From a bacterium UBP2_UBA5202 (GTDB lineage: Bacteria; Edwardsbacteria; AC1; EtOH8), in NCBI GenBank assembly GCA_002412795.1, contig DHVS01000039.1, positions 1-42,259 on the forward strand: a stretch of DNA of 42,259 bases, given 5' to 3'. Below the pieces are notes generated by a model. It was not told the origin of the DNA, ran no database searches, and saw only the letters and a program-made list of their open reading frames with translations. Of this stretch, positions 23,710 to 31,972 are shown in pieces. Made by a program: the position numbers and the translations under genes. Position 1 is the first letter of the stretch, and every line of letters starts with the position of its first letter.

Positions 23710-24654
23710 TTATTTCTTTTTGGATTTGCGGTTCTTGGCCCAGTATTTGTACAGCGTGACCATGATGGCCTTCTGGGCGTGGAGCCGATTCTCGGCCTGG
23801 TCCAGCACCACCGAGTGCTGGCCGTCCAGCACTTCATCGGTGATCTCGTCGCCGCGGTGGGCCGGCAGGCAGTGCAGGATGATCACGTCGCGCTTGGCTG
23901 CGTCCACCAGGGACTTGTTGACCTGGTAGGGGGCGAAGATCCTGGCCCGGAGCTCTTTTTCCGATTCCTGTCCCATCGAGGCCCAGACGTCGGTGTAGAT
24001 GGCGTCGGCGTTCTTGACCGCCTCCCGGGGGTCGCGCACTATTTCGATGGTGCATTTGTTCCTGGCGGCCATTTCCTGGGCCCGGCTCAGGATGCCCTTG
24101 TCGGGATCGTAGCCCTGGGGGCAACCCACCGCCATGTTCATGCCCAGCGCTCCGGCCGCCAAAAGCAGGGAATTGCAGACATTGTTGCCGTCGCCGATAT
24201 AGGCCAGTTTAAGGCCCTTGAATTTCTTTTTGTATTCCAGAATGGTCAAAAAGTCGGCATAGGCCTGGCAGGGGTGCTCCAGGTCGGACAGCCCGTTGAT
24301 CACCGGCACGGTGGAGTTTTCGGCCAAGTCGGTGACGCTCTTGTGGGCAAAGGTCCGGGCCATGATCAGGTCCACCCAGCGGCACAGGTTGCGGGCGATG
24401 TCCGGAGTTGACTCGCGCTTGCCCAGCTGCATGTCCAGATAGATCCCATGGCCTCCCAGCTGGGTCATCCCGGTCTCAAAGGTGACCCTGGTGCGCAGGC
24501 TGGGCTTTTCGAATATCATGGCCAGGGTCCGGTCGGCCAAAAGTTTGGGGGAGCGGCCGTTTCTGGTCTGCTTTTTTATCTTGGCCGCCAGGTCAAACAA
24601 CTGGTCCATCTCCTGTTTGCTGAAATCGGCTACTGAGATCAGGTCCTTTTTCAT
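23710..24654 (-). CDS. argF: ornithine carbamoyltransferase
   Basis: A 314-residue enzyme forming citrulline from ornithine and carbamoyl phosphate in arginine synthesis. The carbamoyl-phosphate motif EKPSLRTRVTFE lies at about 50-61, with HPCQA near 128 and the ornithine-site HCLPAHRG near 260. Length is standard. GGAGAAAAG precedes the ATG. No other arginine gene is in the window. The gene is preceded by a roughly 190-base leader containing a terminator, and by its own promoter. Confidence 0.96.
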   Translation of the reverse strand: MKKDLISVADFSKQEMDQLFDLAAKIKKQTRNGRSPKLLADRTLAMIFEKPSLRTRVTFETGMTQLGGHGIYLDMQLGKRESTPDIARNLCRWVDLIMARTFAHKSVTDLAENSTVPVINGLSDLEHPCQAYADFLTILEYKKKFKGLKLAYIGDGNNVCNSLLLAAGALGMNMAVGCPQGYDPDKGILSRAQEMAARNKCTIEIVRDPREAVKNADAIYTDVWASMGQESEKELRARIFAPYQVNKSLVDAAKRDVIILHCLPAHRGDEITDEVLDGQHSVVLDQAENRLHAQKAIMVTLYKYWAKNRKSKKK

Positions 24655-24706
24655 TCTTTTCTCCAGTTAATTAGTTTATGGTCTGGGATAATTATTTTCG
24701 GAAAAA

Positions 24707-24720
24707 CGGTGGTACCGCGG
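24707..24720 (+). promoter_or_regulatory. T-box-like core motif on the plus strand
   Basis: The string CGGTGGTACCGCGG matches the conserved T-box antiterminator core GGTGGNACCGCG and is followed about 30 bases later by a terminator-like hairpin. No Stem I with a specifier loop can be placed upstream (that DNA is antisense argF) and no plus-strand gene follows. It is therefore either a remnant or a chance match. Confidence 0.3.
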
Positions 24721-24785
24721 TTGCGGCGGTAAATATCCCTATCCAAAAACAGCCCGTCTGACCGGTGTGCCAGCGGGCTATTTTA
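24711..24785 (-). promoter_or_regulatory. argF leader with intrinsic terminator (possible attenuator)
   Basis: On the minus strand a hairpin (24751-24760 with 24771-24779, one bulged base) is followed by GTTTTTGG, about 100 bases before argF. A second hairpin, TACCGC/GCGGTA, lies between it and the gene (24711-24730). The plus strand of the same stretch also ends its hairpin with ATTTT. An alternative is simple termination of upstream transcription. Confidence 0.5.
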
Positions 24786-24851
24786 TCGATTTATAACATA
24801 ATGATAGGACTTAAGTTACAAAATATCGTGATTTGATATTAATAGTCTTTA

Positions 24852-24880
24852 ATTTTACTTGAAAATCGGTTATTAGTCAA
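24852..24880 (-). promoter_or_regulatory. sigma70-type promoter of argF
   Basis: On the minus strand, -35 TTGACT (24875-24880), a 17-base spacer and -10 TAAAAT (24852-24857) would start transcription near 24845, leaving a leader of about 190 bases before argF. Confidence 0.65.
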
Positions 24881-24923
24881 GAGAAAAATGCCTTGTCCAG
24901 AAGCTTAAAATGAGTGAATTTAA

Positions 24924-24978
24924 CCTCTCCCTGCCTTACGGCATCCCTCCCTCGAGGGGAGGGAAATGGGTGGGGTTA
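24924..24978. repeat. dispersed AACCTCTCCCT...GGTGGGGTT repeat
   Basis: Inverted elements AACCTCTCCCT and GGGTGGGGTT flank an inner CCCTCC-CTCGAG-GGGAGGG palindrome. It lies between the argF promoter and the hppA terminator. The 24655-25064 gap otherwise holds only the argF leader, its promoter and the hppA terminator. Confidence 0.55.
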
Positions 24979-25020
24979 AAAGCGCAAAAGCCATTCCGCA
25001 TTTTGCGGAACGGCTTTTGC
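24978..25020 (-). terminator. intrinsic terminator of hppA
   Basis: A long stem, GCAAAAGCC (24984-24992) with GGCTTTTGC (25012-25020), continues as TTCCGC/GCGGAA after one mismatch. On the minus strand it is followed by GCTTTTAACC, 45 bases after the hppA stop. Confidence 0.75.
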
Positions 25021-25064
25021 AGATCATATTCTCTTTGGTAGGGACCATCCCTGAAAATGTCAGC

Positions 25065-27365
25065 TCAGAGATCAGGCATCGCCTTCTTGCTGGAGGCCAC
25101 GCCCCAGATCATTGCGGCCGCGAGCAAGGCCACCACCGTCCAGCCCCAGACGCCCAGCTGCTGGTATTTGACGATGATAGGAGCCGCTATCAGGCTGACG
25201 ATGTTGACCACCTTGATCATCGGATTAAGGGCCGGGCCGGCCGTGTCCTTAAGCGGGTCGCCCACGGTGTCGCCCACCACCCCGGCCTTGTGGCGCTCCG
25301 AGCCCTTGCCGGTATTGGCCGCCAGGTCCCGCGGCTCGTCCTCGATGGATTTCTTGGCATTGTCCCAGGCCCCGCCGGCGTTGGACATGAACACCGCCAG
25401 CATCATGCCGGAAAGGATGACCCCGGCCAGAAACCCGCCCAGGGCCTCCACCTGCAGGATCATTCCCACCAAAATGGGCAGCACCACGGAGATGGTGGCC
25501 AGGGGAATCAGCTCTTTTTGGGCCGAAGCGGTGGAGATGCCCACCACCCTGGCGTAATCGGGCTTGACCGTTCCCTCCATAATGCCCGGAATCCGGAACT
25601 GGCGGCGCACCTCTTCCACGATCTGGGCGGCCGCCCGGGTTACCGCCCTGATGGACAGAGAGCTGAACAGCCAGGGCAGGGCCCCGCCTAAAAGGAACCC
25701 TACGAAAACCTTGGTTTTGGAAATATCTATGCCGCTCAGGACATTGGCTATACCCAGTCTTTCCTGGACCAGCCCCACATCGGTGATGAAAGCGGCGAAC
25801 AGGCTGACGGCCGCGATCACGGCCGAGGCTATGGCCACCCCCTTGGTGATGGCCTTGGTGGTGTTGCCCACCGCATCCAGGTCGGCCATTACCTGGCGGG
25901 CCTTTTTGGTGTTTTCGTCGTGCATATCGTGCCAGGCCATTTCCCCGATGCCGTTGGCGTTGTCGGAGATGGGCCCGAAGGAATCCATGGCCACGTTGTT
26001 GCCGGTATGGGACAGCATCCCGATGCCGATCATGGCCACGCCGTAAAGCACGAAGATGGCCGGCTCACCCTGATAAAGAGCCAGGGCAAAGATGAAGCTG
26101 ACGGCGATGACCACCAGCGCCCAGACGCTGGATTCCATGCCCACCGAAAGTCCGGAGAGAATGGTGGTGGCCGGGCCGGTCTTGGTGGCCTTGACGATCT
26201 CCTTCACCGGGGCCTTGCGGGTGGAGGTAAAATAAGAGGTCAGGGGGTTGAAGACCACGGCCAGGGCCACCCCGATGGTGGTCAGCATGGCCAGTCGCCA
26301 GTCGCCGGCATAGGCGATGGCCACCCAGAAGGAAAAGGCCACGGTGTTGATGCTGGAGACCTCGTAGGACCGGAACATGGCCTCCTCGGCATCGTGGGCC
26401 CTAAGGAACTTGATGGGGAATTTTTCCCAGATGGGAACGGCAAAGGTCCCCAGGATGGAGCTGATGACGCCGATGCCCCGGATGATCAGTGGATAGACTA
26501 TCCACTTAAGGCTGTGGGTGGGATCCAGGGCCACCAGGGTCAGCCCCAGGATCAGGGCCGAGACGATGGTCACTTCGTAGCTCTCGAAGATGTCGGCCGC
26601 CATGCCGGCGCAGTCGCCCACATTGTCGCCCACCAGGTCGGCTATCACCGCTGCATTGCGGGGATCGTCCTCGGGAATGTCCTTTTCCACCTTGCCCACC
26701 AGGTCGGCCCCCACGTCGGCGGCCTTGGTGTAGATGCCCCCGCCCACCCGCATGAACAGGGCCAGCAGGGTGCCGCCCAGGCCAAAGCCCAGAAGGGCGT
26801 CCGGAGAGGCGGTGCCGAAGACCACGAAGATCAAGGTGCCGCCCAAAAGGCCCAGCCCGTCGGTCAGCATCCCGGTGACGGTGCCGGCGTAATAGGAGAT
26901 TGACAGCGCTTCATTGAAGCCCCTCTGGGCGGCGGCCGCCGCACGGACGTTGGCCTGGATGGCCATCCTCATCCCCAGCTGTCCCACTATCAAGGAAAAA
27001 GTGGCTCCCATGATGAAGGCTATGGTCCGGCCGACGGCCACCACGTTCCGGGCGTTTTCAACGCCGAACTCGGCTATGGCCTCCCGGCTGGGCGGGATCA
27101 CGTAAACGCTTAAGAAGAGGGCCATCGCCAGCAGGCCGATGGCCGGCAGGATGGTCTTTAACTGCTGTTTCAGGTAGCCGTCGGCGCCGACCCGGATGGC
27201 GTTCCAGACCTCCTGCATCTTGGCCGAGCCCTTGTCCTTGGCCATTACATTGTTCCTAAGCAGCCAGGCGTAAACCAGGCTGATCACGGCCGTGATCAGA
27301 ACGCAGACTATCGAAATCTGCTCAAAGTTGTTGAGCCCGTGTCTGGCCAGTCCTAAAAGGTTCAT
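25065..27365 (-). CDS. hppA: membrane-bound ion-translocating pyrophosphatase
   Basis: A 766-residue integral membrane enzyme with about 16 predicted spans that couples pyrophosphate hydrolysis to ion pumping. The pyrophosphate site GIYTKAADVGADLVGKVEKDIPEDDPRN and DNVGDCAGMAADIFESY (about 220-265) and a C-terminal GDTVGDPLKDTAGPALN are intact. GNTTKAITKG has Lys where K+-dependent enzymes have Ala, so a K+-independent, proton-pumping type is expected. The enzyme saves energy from biosynthetic pyrophosphate, common in anaerobes. It is monocistronic with a clear promoter and terminator. Confidence 0.97.
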   Translation of the reverse strand: MNLLGLARHGLNNFEQISIVCVLITAVISLVYAWLLRNNVMAKDKGSAKMQEVWNAIRVGADGYLKQQLKTILPAIGLLAMALFLSVYVIPPSREAIAEFGVENARNVVAVGRTIAFIMGATFSLIVGQLGMRMAIQANVRAAAAAQRGFNEALSISYYAGTVTGMLTDGLGLLGGTLIFVVFGTASPDALLGFGLGGTLLALFMRVGGGIYTKAADVGADLVGKVEKDIPEDDPRNAAVIADLVGDNVGDCAGMAADIFESYEVTIVSALILGLTLVALDPTHSLKWIVYPLIIRGIGVISSILGTFAVPIWEKFPIKFLRAHDAEEAMFRSYEVSSINTVAFSFWVAIAYAGDWRLAMLTTIGVALAVVFNPLTSYFTSTRKAPVKEIVKATKTGPATTILSGLSVGMESSVWALVVIAVSFIFALALYQGEPAIFVLYGVAMIGIGMLSHTGNNVAMDSFGPISDNANGIGEMAWHDMHDENTKKARQVMADLDAVGNTTKAITKGVAIASAVIAAVSLFAAFITDVGLVQERLGIANVLSGIDISKTKVFVGFLLGGALPWLFSSLSIRAVTRAAAQIVEEVRRQFRIPGIMEGTVKPDYARVVGISTASAQKELIPLATISVVLPILVGMILQVEALGGFLAGVILSGMMLAVFMSNAGGAWDNAKKSIEDEPRDLAANTGKGSERHKAGVVGDTVGDPLKDTAGPALNPMIKVVNIVSLIAAPIIVKYQQLGVWGWTVVALLAAAMIWGVASSKKAMPDL

Positions 27366-27435
27366 AGACTCTCCTCTGTTGGTTGATGGGTGAACAATTT
27401 AGCCGGAATAACTGAGAATTAATTATAAACTTTGA

Positions 27436-27465
27436 ATTCTAACATACAAACCTTAAATGTGTCAA
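27436..27465 (-). promoter_or_regulatory. sigma70-type promoter of hppA
   Basis: On the minus strand, a perfect -35 TTGACA (27460-27465), an 18-base spacer and -10 TAGAAT (27436-27441) lie about 70 bases upstream of the ATG. GAGGAGAG precedes the ATG. Confidence 0.75.
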
Positions 27466-27526
27466 TGCAGAATGCGTTTTTATTTTATCGGGTTTACGCC
27501 AGTTGAGTTATAACGGTTCAAATATG

Positions 27527-27553
27527 AAAAAGCGGCTGACTCCAGCCGCTTTT
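27527..27553. terminator. intrinsic terminator after the DinG gene
   Basis: A 7-bp stem GCGGCTG/CAGCCGC (27532-27538 with 27543-27549) with a 4-base loop is flanked by A5 and T4. It can act in both directions, 40 bases beyond the helicase stop. Confidence 0.85.
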
Positions 27554-27593
27554 AAATGTTCCATGAATTGTTCCTGTTATCCATTACCCAATT

Positions 27594-30386
27594 TCAGATC
27601 AGCACATTCCCCACCAGTTCCTCCTGGCTGCGGCATGATATCACCGGCAGGGCCGGCAGCGACCGGATGAAGGTCTTGCCGTATTCGGTGTTGATGATCC
27701 GGCTGTCGGCCACAATCACCAGCCCCTTGTCGGTCTTGTTGCGGATCAGCCGCCCGAACCCCTGGCGGAAACGGATTACCGCCTCGGGCAGCAGGTACTG
27801 GTGGAAGGAACTGTTGCCGTTCTGCTCGATCACCTGGCAGCGGGCCTCCACCAATGGATCGCTGGGAACGGAGAACGGCAGTTTGGAGATCACCAGCAGT
27901 TCCAAAGCCTGGCCCGGCAGGTCCACTCCCTCCCAGAAACTGTTGGTGCCGAAGATCACAGTCTCCCGGTTGCTCAGGGACTGTTCTATCAGCTGCGACG
28001 GGTGGCCGTCAATGCCCTGGGCCAGAATGTTGGCCCGGCCGGATTCCAGCAGGCTTTGGTAACTGCGGTTTAAAAGATCGAACGATGTGAACAGCACCAG
28101 TCCCCCGGTCTGGTGGCGGGCCAGCACCAGGTGCAAAAGGTCTATGAAACTCTGGTTGAACTGCGGGGTCTTGGGCGAGGGCAGATACTGGGGAACCAGC
28201 AGAGCCGCCTGTTTTTTAAAATCAAAGGGCGAGGCCAGAAGCAGCTGCACCAGCATCTCCTGGTCCAGGGACATCAGCCCCACCCGGCTTTTGAAGAAAT
28301 CGAAGCTGCCCTCCACCGTCAGGGTGGCCGAGGTAAAGACGGCGGTCTTGAGCTCGGGGTACAATTGTTCATTGAGCACCGCGCCCACCTCCAGCGGGCC
28401 GGCCACTAAGCGCAGCCCGTTGTAGTTGCCGCCGGGCTCGGCCCAGAAGACGTAGCCCCGGTCGTCGGCCGAAAGCAGCCGGCCCAGGGTGTTGGCCAGG
28501 GTCCGGCATTCCAGGGCCCGCTTGCCCAGCTCCTCCAGGAACAGCTCCTTTTCCTGCTTCTGGTCCGAGGGAAAATTCCCCAGGGCCTCCTTGAAATTAT
28601 CCAGCCGGGAGGACAGGTCCAGCAGCATGTCCACCAGCCCCTGCCCTTCGCTCAGTATCTGCTGCTGGAAGGAATCGCCGGACAGGTAGCGCTTTTTCTC
28701 CTGCAGTTTTTTAACGTCCCCCAGGTTGAACTTGAAGGCCAAAAACTTTTCCCCGGCCTTGCCGGTCTCCAGCGTCTGCCCGGCCAGGTCCAGCGCGGTG
28801 CGCTGCAGGGCCTGGGACAGGGTATTGTCGGCTTTGGACTTTTGGATCCAGCGGGAGACCAGCATCAGCAGGCCGCTTTCGGAAGGCCGCTTGGCATACA
28901 GGCCCTGCATCAGCCGGCTCAGGTCCCAGCGGCTGAAGCCGAAGCCCAAGAGATCGGTGGCCACCCGCTCGATGTTGTGGGCCTCGTCTATCACCAGGCG
29001 CTGGTATTCCGGCAAGATCCGGTTCTGGGACGACAGGTCGGAGAACAGCAGCGAATGGTTGACCACCACTATCTGCGACTCCTCGGCCCGGCGCCGGGCC
29101 ATCCGCAGGAAGCATTTATTGAACAGCGGGCAGTGGTTGTTCTGGCAGTTCATCACATCGGAGCAGACCTTGCCCCACAGGCCGGGGGCCCGAGCCGGGT
29201 TGAACCCGCCGTGCTCGGCGATGTCCCCGGTCTTGGTCTTTTGCGACCAGGGCAGAAGGATCAGGGCCTCCTCCCGTTCCTCCGGGTTCAGGAAAAGTTC
29301 GGGGTGAAAACTGACCTCCTGCCACCGCCGCAGGCATAGATAGTTGCTGCGGCCTTTGAGCAGGGCGGCCTCAAAGTGCCCGATGGCCTTTCGCAGCAGC
29401 GGGATGTCCTTGTAAAAAAGCTGTTCCTGAAGATTCTTGGTGTGGGTGGAGATTATCACTCTTTGGCTGGTCTGGCGGGACCAGATCACCGCCGGGATCA
29501 GGTAGGCCAGGCTTTTGCCGGTGCCGGTGCCGGCCTCGGCCAGCAGCAGGTGCTCGTCCTCCAAAGCGTCCATCACCGCCAGGGCCATCTTCTCCTGCTC
29601 CGGGCGCTCTTCGTAATTTTCATTAAGTATCCCGGCTAATTTCCCATCCCTGCCCCAAACCTGCTTGAGGTCGTTTGAGATCTTTTCGTTCCTGGGCTCC
29701 GGCTCTTCCCCGTATCCGGCCCGGGGTTCGGCAATGACCAGCGGGCCTTCCCGGGACTCCGCCCTGGCCTTGGCTATCAGCTCCCGGTGTCCCGGCAGGG
29801 CCAGGTGCGACATCTTTTCCAATAACGAAAGCTCCAGCCCCGGCAGCATCTGGTGCAATCGGACAAAGAGGTGGCCGGTGGCCAAAGCGTCGTCGTAGGC
29901 CCGGTGGGAATGCCCGGTCTCTATCCTAAAATATTTGCAGAGGTTGTCCTTGCTGTGGCTCTTGTTCTGGGGCAGCAGACAGCGGGAAAGGGTCAGGGTG
30001 TCCCAGGCGGTGTTGTTGACCTCGGCCCCGTTCCGCAGGAACGACAGGTCGAACCGGCTGTTGTGGAACACCAGGGCCGAGTCCCCGATGAACTCCAGGA
30101 ATTTGGGCAGGGTCTCGGACAGCACCGGCGCGCTGTCCACCTCGTCCTGGGTGATGCCGGTCAGGCGCTTGATGAACGGCGACAGGTCCCGCTGGGGATT
30201 GACCAGGGCCTTGAAGGTCTCGCCCGGCAGGCCGTCCTGGAACCTAACGGCCCCGATCTCGATGATCTCGTCCCGCTCCCGGTTAAGGCCGGTGGTCTCC
30301 AGGTCAACTGCTATAAAGGCGAGGGGCTGCGCTTCTTCCCTCGCCTCGGTATGTTCGGTGATATGTTCTTTTTTCTTTTTCGGCAT
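27594..30386 (-). CDS. dinG: DnaQ-type exonuclease / DinG-type helicase fusion
   Basis: A 930-residue two-domain protein. Residues 22-180 form a DEDDh 3'-5' exonuclease (VDLETTGL with Asp28/Glu30, NSRFDLSFL, HSHRAYDDALA). Residues 245-930 form an XPD/DinG-type superfamily 2 helicase: Walker A AEAGTGTGKS (284-292), VIDEAH near 465-470, and a late motif with GTNSFWEGVDLPG. Cysteines 351, 408/414, 419 and 425 fit the Fe-S cluster of this family. DinG enzymes unwind R-loops and G4 structures. The exonuclease fusion is the Firmicute-like form, and its nuclease residues are intact here. The N-terminal tail (EHITEHTEAREEAQ) is low-complexity. Confidence 0.94.
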   Translation of the reverse strand: MPKKKKEHITEHTEAREEAQPLAFIAVDLETTGLNRERDEIIEIGAVRFQDGLPGETFKALVNPQRDLSPFIKRLTGITQDEVDSAPVLSETLPKFLEFIGDSALVFHNSRFDLSFLRNGAEVNNTAWDTLTLSRCLLPQNKSHSKDNLCKYFRIETGHSHRAYDDALATGHLFVRLHQMLPGLELSLLEKMSHLALPGHRELIAKARAESREGPLVIAEPRAGYGEEPEPRNEKISNDLKQVWGRDGKLAGILNENYEERPEQEKMALAVMDALEDEHLLLAEAGTGTGKSLAYLIPAVIWSRQTSQRVIISTHTKNLQEQLFYKDIPLLRKAIGHFEAALLKGRSNYLCLRRWQEVSFHPELFLNPEEREEALILLPWSQKTKTGDIAEHGGFNPARAPGLWGKVCSDVMNCQNNHCPLFNKCFLRMARRRAEESQIVVVNHSLLFSDLSSQNRILPEYQRLVIDEAHNIERVATDLLGFGFSRWDLSRLMQGLYAKRPSESGLLMLVSRWIQKSKADNTLSQALQRTALDLAGQTLETGKAGEKFLAFKFNLGDVKKLQEKKRYLSGDSFQQQILSEGQGLVDMLLDLSSRLDNFKEALGNFPSDQKQEKELFLEELGKRALECRTLANTLGRLLSADDRGYVFWAEPGGNYNGLRLVAGPLEVGAVLNEQLYPELKTAVFTSATLTVEGSFDFFKSRVGLMSLDQEMLVQLLLASPFDFKKQAALLVPQYLPSPKTPQFNQSFIDLLHLVLARHQTGGLVLFTSFDLLNRSYQSLLESGRANILAQGIDGHPSQLIEQSLSNRETVIFGTNSFWEGVDLPGQALELLVISKLPFSVPSDPLVEARCQVIEQNGNSSFHQYLLPEAVIRFRQGFGRLIRNKTDKGLVIVADSRIINTEYGKTFIRSLPALPVISCRSQEELVGNVLI

Positions 30387-30401
30387 TCTTCAATGTTTCA
30401 G

Positions 30402-31409
30402 CTAATTGTCAGGACTGGCATAACGCAATGTTATCATATAATCATGATTGGCAACCCAGTCCTTGTAAGATATAGCCAGTCCCTCCGGCATGTTAATATT
30501 TGATAAGTCAGTAATGAAAGCATCCCCCGACAGTTCACAAATGACCTTCTGGAACTCAATCTGAATGCCCTCTTGCCTCCATTCTTCACAATTCAACGGC
30601 ACCTTTATAAGCATGTTATTCCGGAGTTCTACCTTTGCATATTCCCCAGTAAGCACAGAAAACCGGATACTGACTGGTTTCGAATTCATGAATTCTGCAA
30701 GCCTTGCCATGACTGATTTCACGAAGACATCGCCAAACGGAAACCCGCCCTGTTTACCTACGTGGAAACTTCCCATTAGTAATATGGTCACATCCGGTTG
30801 AATTTCCTGCTGGGCTTCAATCGCTTCCTGAAAAATAAACTGCTCCCGGGCTTCAGCAAATTGCTGATAATTTTTATCTTTCTGTAGCTGCCTGATGTCA
30901 TCGCTTGATGCCAATTTGACGGGATCGACCGATTTCACAATATCGGACCGTTCTTGATTCAGTGGATTCATGAAATAATCAATATGACGACAGGTCAACT
31001 TTTCGGGAAAGCTTCTGTTTAATTCTTGCAGATCGGTATAAAACTGACGTAATCCTGCGCCGTACAAAGCGCTGATGCTGGGATCGTAAAACGTATGTCT
31101 TGTGAATTCATCGGACCTCCCATGAACGAAATCATCCAGGACGTGATTAAGCCAGTACTCATTTTCCAACAATACCAGAACTTTGCACCCCCGCACGAGG
31201 TTGTCTTGCACCAAATCCCGAACTATCGGGTAATATTCTCTAATCCCGTGGGGATTCTCGCCAAAGCCGATCAGTCTTGAGGTTCCCAAGTAACTTTTCA
31301 AGTCAACATCGGCAAAACTTCTAAATGCTTTGGTATTCTTAGCTATCGATTGTTTATTAATAAACATAATATTAGATAAAATTCTTTGAACTTTTACAGT
31401 TTTATCCAA
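30402..31409 (-). CDS. erythromycin-esterase-like (EreA/ChaN-superfamily) protein
   Basis: A 335-residue protein with motifs reminiscent of erythromycin esterases. GFGENPHG (48-55, Glu51 and His54) corresponds to the GEATHG catalytic segment, VLLENEYW (Glu82) to the second acidic motif and LMGSFHVGK (His216) to the third histidine site. Real esterases hydrolyse macrolide lactones, but many homologues have other, unknown substrates. The start is uncertain: TTG at 31409 overlaps the GNAT gene by 16 bases, while ATG at 31367 would leave a gap. It is less G+C-rich than its neighbours, and with the GNAT gene looks like an acquired pair. Confidence 0.6.
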   Translation of the reverse strand: MDKTVKVQRILSNIMFINKQSIAKNTKAFRSFADVDLKSYLGTSRLIGFGENPHGIREYYPIVRDLVQDNLVRGCKVLVLLENEYWLNHVLDDFVHGRSDEFTRHTFYDPSISALYGAGLRQFYTDLQELNRSFPEKLTCRHIDYFMNPLNQERSDIVKSVDPVKLASSDDIRQLQKDKNYQQFAEAREQFIFQEAIEAQQEIQPDVTILLMGSFHVGKQGGFPFGDVFVKSVMARLAEFMNSKPVSIRFSVLTGEYAKVELRNNMLIKVPLNCEEWRQEGIQIEFQKVICELSGDAFITDLSNINMPEGLAISYKDWVANHDYMITLRYASPDN

Positions 31410-31909
31410 TATCTATGAAGCGGTTTGCCTTCCATCACTTCCTCGCTGTCCAAAATTCCACCGTTATTCAATATGGTCTTAACAGAACCGATATTATCTT
31501 TGTCACAGGTCAACAATACTTTTGAAAGGCCAATGTCTCGTGCTTTGTCTAACGTCAATTGAAGCAGTATGGTCGCGTAACCCTTTTCCCTTTCAGACGG
31601 CCGTATTCCGTATCCGATATTTCCATCCGCTTTCAGCAATTTATCAGTCAGCGAATGGCGTAAATTGGAAACGCCGATTATTTTGTCATTCGATATCAGC
31701 CAAAATGTTGAGTGAGGTACAAACCCATCCGGAAGCCCTATTCCCAGGCTGTAATTTTTAAGTTTTTGGATATACTCTTGGAAGTTGGAATAGTCCATGG
31801 CTAAAACGAAAGGGACAAGCTGCTCGCCGGTTGATTTCCAATCCTCCATGAAATCAATATATTGATCTTTGTAATAAGGCGAGGGCTCGACTAATTGTAT
31901 TTGCTTCAT
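31394..31909 (-). CDS. GNAT-family N-acetyltransferase
   Basis: A 171-residue acetyltransferase. The acetyl-CoA loop follows the strand NIGYGIRPSEREKGYATILLQLTLDKAR, with R-x-K-G-Y-A in the place of the Q/RxxGxG/A motif, then LLTCDKDNIGSVKTILNNGG, typical of the RimJ/YjgM-like subgroup. The acceptor cannot be predicted. It overlaps or abuts the erythromycin-esterase-like gene on the same strand, which suggests joint transfer and possibly a detoxification role. Confidence 0.88.
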   Translation of the reverse strand: MKQIQLVEPSPYYKDQYIDFMEDWKSTGEQLVPFVLAMDYSNFQEYIQKLKNYSLGIGLPDGFVPHSTFWLISNDKIIGVSNLRHSLTDKLLKADGNIGYGIRPSEREKGYATILLQLTLDKARDIGLSKVLLTCDKDNIGSVKTILNNGGILDSEEVMEGKPLHRYWIKL

Positions 31910-31934
31910 GTTGTCTTATAACTTATCTAAGAAT

Positions 31935-31972
31935 AAAAATCCTCCGTGTCTCAGTGTCTCTGTGGCGGATAT
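31935..31972. repeat. dispersed TCCGTGTCTCAGTGTCTCTGTGG repeat
   Basis: Iterated CCGTGTCTC, AGTGTCTC and TGTGGCGG words between the thiC stop and the GNAT start belong to the CACGGA family seen at 4645, 6046 and 10026. Confidence 0.55.
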
